A stretch of 64,000 nt of DNA from Paludibacteraceae bacterium (lineage in GTDB: Bacteria; Bacteroidota; Bacteroidia; Bacteroidales; Paludibacteraceae): the NCBI GenBank assembly GCA_017477325.1, contig JAFUWV010000010.1, positions 310,001 to 374,000 of the forward strand, written 5' to 3'. The first letter of the stretch is position 1. Each line of letters begins with the position of its first letter. The notes under the pieces are model-generated. The model was not told the DNA's origin, ran no database searches, and saw nothing but the letters and a program-made list of their open reading frames with translations. Positions 1 to 9,400 of the stretch are shown here, in pieces. The position numbers and the translations under genes were made by a program.

Positions 1-516
1 GCAGCAGCCGTAATCCTGCCCCCTGACTTCAAGAACGAACTACTCAACGACTCCAAGCAACTGACCGAGCACCAACGCGACCAACTGAGACCAATAATAG
101 AACGAGAGGCAATAGCATGGGCAGTGGCCCAAGTGACGGCAGAAGAGATAGACAGGATAAACATACTCAATGCTGCCATACTCGCCATGCATCGGGCACT
201 TGAACAACTCGTTCCGCAACCTGAGCATATCATTGTTGACGGCAACAGATTCAAACCATATATACCTGCTAACAGCCTGATTGCAATACCGCACCAGACC
301 ATAGTCAAAGGTGATGGCAAATATATGTCAATAGCGGCAGCCTCGGTGCTGGCAAAGACACACCGCGATGAATACATGCGCCGCCTGCATGAAGAATATC
401 CCATGTACGGGTGGAACAGGAACATGGGCTACCCAACCCCGGAACACCGCAAAGCGATTGGCAAATACGGCATCAGCCCCTATCACAGGAAGACTTTCAA
501 GTTTGATAACAAATAG
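1..516 (+). CDS. rnhB: Ribonuclease HII, 3' part (5' end outside window)
   Basis: Endonuclease that cleaves the RNA strand of RNA-DNA hybrids and starts removal of misincorporated ribonucleotides; cytoplasmic. The reading frame is open from base 1, so the start and the first catalytic acidic motif lie outside the window. Visible family motifs are NDSKQLT near the beginning, the VDGN block, and the long signature [20 protein letters not shown] followed by [11 protein letters not shown] and a C-terminal Y-H-R-K-T-F. About 172 residues are present out of a usual 190-210. The phosphopantetheinyl transferase gene starts 3 nt after the stop, so the two are probably co-transcribed. Confidence 0.95.
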   Translation, partial: AAAVILPPDFKNELLNDSKQLTEHQRDQLRPIIEREAIAWAVAQVTAEEIDRINILNAAILAMHRALEQLVPQPEHIIVDGNRFKPYIPANSLIAIPHQTIVKGDGKYMSIAAASVLAKTHRDEYMRRLHEEYPMYGWNRNMGYPTPEHRKAIGKYGISPYHRKTFKFDNK

Positions 517-519
517 AAT

Positions 520-1092
520 ATGACCGAGATTACGTTTGACCTGAATATTGCAAAGACTCCAGGCTACTCACATCTGTGCCAGAGTATGCAAGTCCGTGCC
601 CAGCGCTACATTCAGCGCACAGACCAGCAGCGTTCCGCCGCTGCATATACCTTGCTAAGCAAGGCTCTTAGACATCTCAACATAAATCAGTCAGACTTCG
701 GGATTACGACGAACAAAAGCGGCAAACCGTATCTTACCGACTATCCTAATATACACTTCTCACTCTCACACAGCGGCAGTGTGGCAGCATGTGTAGTTTC
801 CGACAAAGAGGTGGGCATTGACATTGAGGACTCAAAAAGCTTTGATGCTACTGACTTGGAGGAGATGGCAAAACTCACGATGAACGAAAAAGAGCAGCAT
901 ATAATAGCCCAAAGCACCAATCCGGCACAAGCATTTCTGCTACTGTGGACAAGAAAAGAGGCCATACTGAAACTGACAGGAGAAGGGCTAAGAAACAACA
1001 TACAAGATGTGTTAACCAAAGAGAATAAGATAGTAATCCACAGCAACATTATCGGCAACAGATATATCTACTCGACTGCCCAGTATGAATAA
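520..1092 (+). CDS. 4'-phosphopantetheinyl transferase, Sfp/AcpT type
   Basis: Transfers 4'-phosphopantetheine from CoA to the conserved serine of carrier domains. The 190-residue protein has the family's magnesium-binding motif VGIDIED (Asp101, Glu103), the WTRKEAILK block (W143-K151) and a following G-E-G-L; HFSLSHSG precedes the metal site. It begins 3 nt after rnhB and overlaps the next gene by 8 nt, so it is translated as part of the operon. Two carrier domains in the NRPS downstream are obvious substrates, although in Bacteroidales this enzyme may also serve the fatty-acid acyl carrier protein. The link to the NRPS is inferred from operon position. Confidence 0.9.
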   Translation: MTEITFDLNIAKTPGYSHLCQSMQVRAQRYIQRTDQQRSAAAYTLLSKALRHLNINQSDFGITTNKSGKPYLTDYPNIHFSLSHSGSVAACVVSDKEVGIDIEDSKSFDATDLEEMAKLTMNEKEQHIIAQSTNPAQAFLLLWTRKEAILKLTGEGLRNNIQDVLTKENKIVIHSNIIGNRYIYSTAQYE

Positions 1093-3145
1093 GAAACAGC
1101 AAGAATATAAAGCACTGGTCAAGCAGTGGCAACTGAGGATTCTGCCTATTATCGCCGGCTTACTTATTGCAACCATCATGGGTGTGCAGTTCTACATCTC
1201 ATACCAGCGTGAGCAAAAGGCTGTGAATGAGATGATGCTATATGAACTCGCCATCGCACAGAACACTGCCACCTTTGAGTTTTATGACATGGTTGACGGA
1301 ATAAGCAAGATGCAAGATTACGTATTGAAGAATATAGACAATCCGGACATCATACTTGAAAAGACCCGAGATATAGCAAAGCGCTATCCAGACATGGCCA
1401 GTTGCTACATAGCCTTCGCACCCAATTTCTTCCCTCAGAAAGGCTATTGGTATGAGCCGATATCATACTTCATGAATGACAGTCTGATTTCCAAGAATGT
1501 TGGCAGCGAGCGAAATAACTACTTCGAGAAGGAGTGGTATCAGGGAGCGCTTAAAGCCGGTGAGGAGGGCTATTGGAGTCAGAGCTACCAAGATTACGAA
1601 CTAAACAAGATGATCTGCACTCACTCAAGACGTCTGATTGTAGGTGACCGCTTGATAGGCGTTATAGGTTTGGACTTCACTCTGGAGTGGGTAGAAGACA
1701 TGTTGGAAAATGCGAAACCATACGAAGATGCGACATGTCTGCTCTACTCAACCGATGGCACTCTGCTTAGCCACTCAGGCGACATGAAATTTGACGAGAC
1801 AACACATATAATACTCTCCTATATGTTAACTCCGGTGGAGATGCGTATGGTGCTGGCTGTACCGAAGCAGCAGATACTTGGCAACATTCGCCGCGCAAGC
1901 GTTATAATCTTACTGATTATCTTCTTTGCCATAGTGCTTCTGGGCTATTTGATAAACCGCTACATACGCAACATCAGAGAATACAGCCGTGTAGAGTCAG
2001 AAAAACGACTCATGGACAACGAACTACAGATTGCTCATACTATACAGATGGACATACTCCGCCGAGATTTCCCCGACGACAACGGAGTACGTCTTGATGC
2101 GCGACTGAAACCGATGCGTGAAGTAGGCGGCGACTTATACGACTTTTATACAAGAGAGGACTGCATATTCTTCATTATAGGCGATGTCTCGGGCAAAGGG
2201 GTGCCTGCTGCGATGCTTATGTCGGCTACAGTAAACCTTTTCCGCTCTGCCGTCCGCCGACTGGCATCAACCAAGCAGATAACAGAGGAGATAAACGACA
2301 TACTCTCTAACAACAATCCCACCCTAACCTTTGTTACCGCCTTCGTCGGCAAACTGCATATTCCGACAGGCATCTTCTCATTCTGTAATGCCGGACATCT
2401 GCCTCCAATAGTAGCAGGAGACGGCAAACAGGGAGTGAGCAGTCTTGACATAATGCCTAACATTCCGCTTGGATACAAGGAGGGCTACAACTACATTGAG
2501 CAAGGCACCATCTTGCTAAAAGACGACACAATTGTTTTATATACCGACGGCATCACAGAAGCACGCAACGAATCAAACAAGATGCTGGGCAAACGGCAAT
2601 GGGGAGAGATAGTAGCCAACAATGCGTCAAACATTGAGGCTATGATGAATGCAGTATCAAGATACATAGGCAAAGCCGAACAAACAGACGACATTACCCT
2701 GCTCAGCATACAGCAGAAAGCTCAGCCGCAACCGTACAGATGCACGATAGCAGCAAAGATTGAGAGTTGGCAGAAGGTGAAATATCCGCTTATGGAGATA
2801 TGCATGTGTGCAGGTTTTCAGAAGCGCAGCATAAGGAAAATAGTGCTTGCTGTAGAAGAGATAATGGTCAACATAATCAATTATGCTTATCCTGATAACA
2901 ACCAAGGAGAAATAAGTCTGACCATTAGCGCCGAAGACCAGTGTCTGACAATTCAGATAGAAGACAGCGGCATCAGTTTCGACCCTACAGCGCAGCCACA
3001 GGTTGATGCAGATGAGGTGGTCAACAAAAGACAGATTGGCGGCTTGGGAATAATGATAGTAAAGCAGATTATGGATGAAATCCACTACGAAAGGACAAAC
3101 GACAAAAACATATTAACTCTAAAGAAAAACAATTATGAATCTTAA
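1085..3145 (+). CDS. Membrane sensor with SpoIIE/RsbU phosphatase and C-terminal RsbW-like kinase domain
   Basis: A 686-residue two-pass membrane protein. Residues about 18-37 and 268-290 are hydrophobic and flank an extracytoplasmic sensor of about 230 residues (Cache-like in layout). A coiled stretch follows, then a PP2C-type SpoIIE phosphatase with metal aspartates in EVGGDLYDFY (Asp350) and IIGDVSGKG (Asp367), plus LYTDGITEA and TDDITLL. The last 130 residues form a GHKL ATPase of the RsbW/SpoIIAB type: EEIMVNIINYAYP is the N box, EDSGISFDP and GGLGIMIVK are the G boxes. Phosphatase and kinase for partner switching are therefore on one chain. It overlaps the next gene, a STAS protein, by 11 nt, the natural substrate. 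No sigma factor lies nearby, so the output is unknown. Confidence 0.9.
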   Translation: MNKKQQEYKALVKQWQLRILPIIAGLLIATIMGVQFYISYQREQKAVNEMMLYELAIAQNTATFEFYDMVDGISKMQDYVLKNIDNPDIILEKTRDIAKRYPDMASCYIAFAPNFFPQKGYWYEPISYFMNDSLISKNVGSERNNYFEKEWYQGALKAGEEGYWSQSYQDYELNKMICTHSRRLIVGDRLIGVIGLDFTLEWVEDMLENAKPYEDATCLLYSTDGTLLSHSGDMKFDETTHIILSYMLTPVEMRMVLAVPKQQILGNIRRASVIILLIIFFAIVLLGYLINRYIRNIREYSRVESEKRLMDNELQIAHTIQMDILRRDFPDDNGVRLDARLKPMREVGGDLYDFYTREDCIFFIIGDVSGKGVPAAMLMSATVNLFRSAVRRLASTKQITEEINDILSNNNPTLTFVTAFVGKLHIPTGIFSFCNAGHLPPIVAGDGKQGVSSLDIMPNIPLGYKEGYNYIEQGTILLKDDTIVLYTDGITEARNESNKMLGKRQWGEIVANNASNIEAMMNAVSRYIGKAEQTDDITLLSIQQKAQPQPYRCTIAAKIESWQKVKYPLMEICMCAGFQKRSIRKIVLAVEEIMVNIINYAYPDNNQGEISLTISAEDQCLTIQIEDSGISFDPTAQPQVDADEVVNKRQIGGLGIMIVKQIMDEIHYERTNDKNILTLKKNNYES

Positions 3146-3437
3146 CATTAAAGGCCAAGACCAGGACTATGTTGTAAGTCTGATTGGCGAATTAGATACT
3201 GTTGCCACAACAGAACAAGCAGACACTCTGAGTCAAGTGCTCAAACTCGCAGACAAGCACCTCACTATTGACTGCACAGACTTGGAGTATATCTCATCGG
3301 CCGGTCTCCGTTTCTTCATGCAACTAAAGCGCGAGAGCGAAGCAAAAGGCGGCAGTATAGTACTGGAGAACCTGAATGAAGATGTTAACGACATATTCCG
3401 CATGAGCGGCTTTCAGAACATCTTTGAAATCAAGTAG
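3135..3437 (+). CDS. STAS-domain anti-sigma factor antagonist
   Basis: A 100-residue single STAS domain protein, the usual size for SpoIIAA/RsbV-like partner-switch proteins. The signature CTDLEYISSAGLRF contains the expected phosphorylatable serine (Ser55, aligned by me with Ser58 of SpoIIAA). The start overlaps the 3' end of the phosphatase/kinase gene by 11 nt, which implies translational coupling and a fixed partnership: the kinase domain would phosphorylate Ser55 and the SpoIIE domain remove it. The NRPS starts 41 nt downstream. Control of the NRPS by this module is inferred from position only. Confidence 0.9.
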   Translation: MNLNIKGQDQDYVVSLIGELDTVATTEQADTLSQVLKLADKHLTIDCTDLEYISSAGLRFFMQLKRESEAKGGSIVLENLNEDVNDIFRMSGFQNIFEIK

Positions 3438-3478
3438 TAATTATTTTTTGATAAATTACAATTAATCATATCACAATT

Positions 3479-6400
3479 ATGAAGTCTCCTCTTAGCCAAA
3501 GTCAGTTGGGCGTATTCTATGCCTGCCAGGCAGATAATCCCGGCGAACTGAACTATCAGAATCCTGTATTGTTCACTCTCCCCGAGTCAACAGATATTCT
3601 GCGCCTCAAGCAAGCAGCTACAGATGCCATGCTTGCACACCCATACCTTCTCAGCCATATACAGATAGCCGATGACGGATTGCCAGAGATTGTGTCTGCA
3701 GAGGTTGACGCAGAAGAGATAGTAAAAGTGGCAGAAATAAAAGATATTGCCCAAGTGCAAGACTCGTTTGGCAAGACGATGGATATTCTCGGCGACAGAC
3801 TATACCGCATAGAGATTTACTGCACAGAAGATGGCAAACAATATCTGTATATCGATATTCACCACGTCCTGGTAGACGGCTTCTCCATCACAGTCATTCT
3901 CAAAGAGATCAGCCGTATATACGACGGCAAGAAACCCTCAGGAGAGATGCTTGACGGCGCAGCCATTGCTCAGGAAGAGATGCGTCTGCGCTCAGATGAG
4001 ACCACAATGACTGAGGCAAAAGAATGGTACGCCAAGACCTTTGCAGATGCGTCGGAAACAGATTCGCTGCCTATACCGGAATCCACATGTACAACCGACC
4101 CGACCACAGAGGAATATATATACAAGCATTATCCTCTGAGCATTACGCATGAGCAGATAAAACTTATTCAGGAGAAATACGACAAACCTGAGAGTATAAT
4201 TATGCAAACTGCATTTGCTCTGCTTCTTGCCAGTTACACGGCAGAAGAAAAAGCCTCATATTGCACTGCATATTTCGGCAGAAGCGACCGCAGGACATTG
4301 CTTACCACCACCATGATGGTACATACTCTACCCGTATTCTTGCAGGCTAAGAGTGATACTACCATAGCAGAGGCAATGCAAACGATGCAAGAGCAGCTAC
4401 TGCAAGGACAGCGATTGCAATACTACAACTATCAGGATGCAGCACAAGACCTCGGCATAAGCAATCAGGTCATGTTTGTATATCAAGGCTCAGTCCTGGC
4501 TCAGAAGCGCAGCCTGGTGCTTGACGGTGTATTTGTTCCATATCAGGACCTCAGACGACTGACTCCGGGCTGGAAACTCGTTGCCGAACTATTTCAGACA
4601 GAACAGGGCTACTCACTCAAACTTGGCTACAACAACTGCGACTACACTGACAGTTTCATGCGCGAGTTTGCCAACTCGATGTCTGCAATTCTCGCCTCTA
4701 TGACTTCGGCAGAAACAGTAAGCGACATCGAGGTATGCCTTGCCGAGCAGTATTCATGGCTTGACAAAAGAAACAACAAGTCAGTGAAGGTTGATTATTC
4801 ACGCGGCTTGGCGGCAAGGTTCAAGGAGTTTGTACAAAAGCAGCCTGATGCGATATGCGTTGTTGCAGGCGAGACCAGACTAACATACAAGCAGGTTGAC
4901 GAACTCACCGACAGCATCAACGAAGAATACACATATCGATGCGGCGACCATGTCATAGGCTACTCGGTGCCACGCAATGAGCAGATGGTGCTCGTACCGC
5001 TCAGTATTGCCAAAGCAGGCTATACGGCCATGCCTCTTGACAACAGCTATCCTGAGGAGCGACTGAGCTTCATGCGTGAGGATGCAAGCAAATACGAAGG
5101 TGGAGACGCTTTCGTACTACTATATACCAGCGGCACTACCGGCATTCCTAAGGGCGTGATGCTCAGCGAAAAGAACTTCATCAGTTTCTGCGAATACCAC
5201 GATAAGAACATCAGCCTCACAAACCATAGCAGATATGCCACTTATGCCGGCTATGGCTTTGACGCTTTCCAACATGACCTATGGGGATGTTTGTATGTAG
5301 GCGCAGCTATTTATATAATAACAGACGATATCCGTTTTGACCTCGAAGGTATCTATCAGTATTTTCTCAAAGAAAAGATAACTCACTCGTTCATGACCAC
5401 TCAGATGGCTACTCAGATGGTACTCAACTATCCTCATATAGAAGGACTGGAATATCTGGGTACAGGAGGCGAGAAACTGATGAGTCTCGACCCTCCGGAA
5501 TACAAGCTACTGAATGCCTATGGTCCCACAGAAACAACAGTTTACGTATGTTCGCATTTTGTGGACAAGAACGAGAAGAATATTCCTATCGGGGTTGCCA
5601 ATGACGGCACAGAACTCTTTATAGTCAACAAATACGGCAAACGCGTACCATGGGGTGCAATAGGCGAATTGCTGGTTGCCGGCAGTCAGGTCGGTATAGG
5701 GTACCTGAATCAGCCGGAGAGGACAAAAGAGAGTTTTGTCGATTGGGACGGCAAGCGGGTGTATCGTACAGGCGATATTGTACGCTATAGAGAAGACGGC
5801 AAGATTGAGTTTGTCGGACGAAAAGACGGGCAAGTGAAGATACGCGGATTCCGAATAGAGCTAAAAGAAGTGGAGGCAGTCATCAGGGAGTTCGCCGACA
5901 TAAAAGACGCTACAGTGCAAGCCTTTGACGACGAGGCAGGAGGCAAGTTCATTGCCGCTTATATTGTAGCGGACACAGAGATTGACACAGACGCTCTCAA
6001 CCGGTTCATTGCTGAGCAGAAACCACCATACATGGTGCCGGCTGTGACAATGCAGATAGACAAGATTCCTCTCAACCAGAATCAGAAAGTGAATAAGCGC
6101 GAGCTGCCCAAACCACATCCAGCAGAAAGAAGCAAGGCTGAAACCGAGAGCAGCAACATTCCTATGAATATGCTGGAGGAGCAACTGCATCAGATGGTTG
6201 CCGAGATAGTCAACCACGAAGACTTCAGCATAGTGACTCCTCTGAGTTATGCCGGTCTCAGCTCCATATCCGCAATGCGTCTTGCTACACAAATATACAA
6301 ACGATATGGAGTGCGCCTGGATGGCAAGAGTATTGTAAAAGACGGCACTATTCAAGATATAGAAAACAAGATTCTAACCGACATATTAGCCGGAAACGGT

Positions 6401-9400
6401 AAGCAGGCGACTGAAGAACAAGCCGCTCAGCCTCAGAAAGCGATTGCTACCACATACCCTCTTTCTCACTCACAGACAGGCGTATATTTCGACTGCATGA
6501 AGAATCCCACATCAACAATATACAACATACCAATGATGCTGGAATTCCCCTCAGAGACTGAGACAGACAAACTCAGGCAAGCTGCAGAAAAAGTAGTGCG
6601 CCTGCATCCCGAACTGTTTGTACATTTCACAAGCGATGAGACAGGTATTGTGCAAACTATTGACACAGAGCAAGAAGTTAAGATTGCAGCCAAGGAGATG
6701 ACAGAAGAAGAACTTCAGAGTTTCAAGCACGATTTTCCACAACCCTTCAACCTGCAGAAAGACCTGCTCATCCGACTTTGCGTCATTCGTACAGAGAAAG
6801 CCACATACTTGCTTTGCGACATGCATCACCTTGTGTCGGACGGTGCCTCGTATGACATATTCTTCCACCAACTATGCGACATACTGAACGGAGAGGCGGT
6901 AGATGAAGAGCTGATAAGTTACGCCGAGTTTGTAGAGAATGAGAAACAGGCGGAACAAAGTGCGGAATATGAGGCAGCACGAGAGTTCTTCCAAAGTCAA
7001 CTGGGCGAAGTGACAGAGAACACTGACCTAATGCCTGACCTAAAGAATCCCGGCAGCAGTAAAGGCAGCTTGCAACAAGTGTATTCTCCGCTCGCCTTCA
7101 ATGAGATAGAGCTGTTCTGCCGAGCAGAAGGCATCACACCTGCTCATCTTACACTTGCAGCAGTTTTCTACACTCTATCCCGCTATGCAGCAACAGAACA
7201 AGTATGTATCACCACCATATCCAACGGCAGAAGCGATGTCCTGACTGCCAACACGATAGGTATGTTTGTCAACACTCTGCCTCTTGCTGCCAAGATACAA
7301 ACCCAGACAGTAAGTGAGTTCTTGCAACAGGTAAGCAAACAGTTTGCCCAGACGATAGCACACGAGAACTATCCCTTTGCGCAGATTGCAGCCGATTATG
7401 ACCTCAGAGCAGATATAATGTTTGCCTACGAGTTGGGAGTATTGAACGAGTACAAGGTTGGCGGAAAGTTGCTTCGCATGGAGAATCTGGAACTCAACAT
7501 ACCAAAATTCAAGATAGCCTTCTATATTGTAGATGTAAATGGCCAGCCTGCAGTGGCAATAGAATATGATGATGCCCTGTACAGCCGCGACATGATGCAG
7601 GAGTTGAGTCAGTCTGTTGCCAATGTCGCACAAGCCTTTGTCAGCCGGAAAGACAGTGCTCTTAGTTCCGTCTCGCTGCTGAATGAAGAGCAGACAAAAA
7701 TACTTGACAGCTTCAATCTGACCGACATCAAATACAACGATAGTGAGACCATAGTATCGCTATTCTCAAAGCAAGCGGAACTGACACCTGATAACGTAGC
7801 CGTCATATATAAAGACGTAAGACTGACATACAAAGAAGTGGATGAGCGGACAAATGCTATTGCGGCTCTCATTCTCGAGAAGGCTAAGCCGACGACTGAG
7901 AAAGAGCCTGTCGTTTCAATATTAATCAACCGCAGCGAGTGGATGGTGATAGCCTCTCTTGCAGCATTGAAAGCCGGCTTTGCATATCAGCCTCTTGACC
8001 CTTCATACCCAAGCGAGCGGCTCAACTTCATGATGCGTGATGCTCAGACCACCTTGCTTATTGCAGATGAAGAATTGCTTGAGCTTGTAGGTGAATACAA
8101 AGGGGAGACGCTAACCACTACCCAACTGAGCAAAATAGACAAACAGGGCAGACCTGTCAAGCCAAGCGCACCAATTACTCCTCACAGCCTATTCATTCTG
8201 CTTTACACCTCAGGCTCGACCGGCACTCCCAAGGGTGTCATGCTTGAGCACGGAAATCTGGTAGCCTTCTGCCACTGGTACAGACACTACTATAACCTGC
8301 AAGCGGGTGACAAAGTGGCAGCATACGCAAGTTTCGGATTTGATGCCTGCATGATGGATATGTATCCGGCTCTCACCACAGGAGCAGCTGTGTGCATCAT
8401 TGCTGAAGACTTGCGCTTGAACCTGCCGCAACTCAACGACTACTTCAACCAAGAGGGCGTCACTCACTCGTTCATGACAACCCAAGTGGGCTATCAGTTT
8501 GCCACCAACTTCCCCGACAACCATTCACTACTCCACCTCTCGGTAGGCGGAGAGAAGTTGTCGGCCCTCACGCCACCTACGGCATACAAAATGTATAATG
8601 GTTACGGACCAACGGAATGTACAATATTCACCACCACATATCTACTGAACGGGTATGAGCAGAATATTCCGATAGGCAAGCCGCTGGACAATCTGCGACT
8701 ATTTGTTGTTGACTCAGATCTGAACCGTCTGCCTGTAGGTGCTGCCGGTGAGTTGTTAGTCACAGGTCCGCAAGTAGGACGAGGCTACCTTAATCTAACG
8801 GATAAGACTGCCGAGACATTTATAGAGTGGAGCGGTAAGCGGGCATATCGCACAGGCGATATCGTACGCTATCTGAGCGATGGCAACCTGCAGTTTGTAG
8901 GACGACAAGACGGGCAAGTGAAGATTCGCGGATTCCGCATTGAGACCAAGGAGGTAGAGGCAGTGATTCGTGAATTCCCTGACATAAAAGACGCTACCGT
9001 GCAAGCCTTCGACTATCCCAGCGGAGGTAAATTCATCGCGGCATATATTGTCAGCGACAAGAACATAGATATTACGGTTCTTAACACCTTCATCCGTGAG
9101 CGCAAGCCTTCATATATGGTGCCAGCCGCAACGATGCAGATAGCTCAGATACCGCTTAATCAAAACCAGAAAGTCAATCGCAAAGCACTGCCTGCTCCTC
9201 AGATTCAGATTGACGAGAGCAGATATGTGGCACCAGCGAACGACACCGAACGCACATTCTGCGACATCTTTGCCAGCATACTCACACTTGACAAAGTGGG
9301 TGCCACCGACAACTTCTTCGAGTTGGGAGGCACATCGCTCATGGTTACACGTGTGATTATCGAGGCCAACAAAGCAGGATATCATGTGGCATACGGTGAT

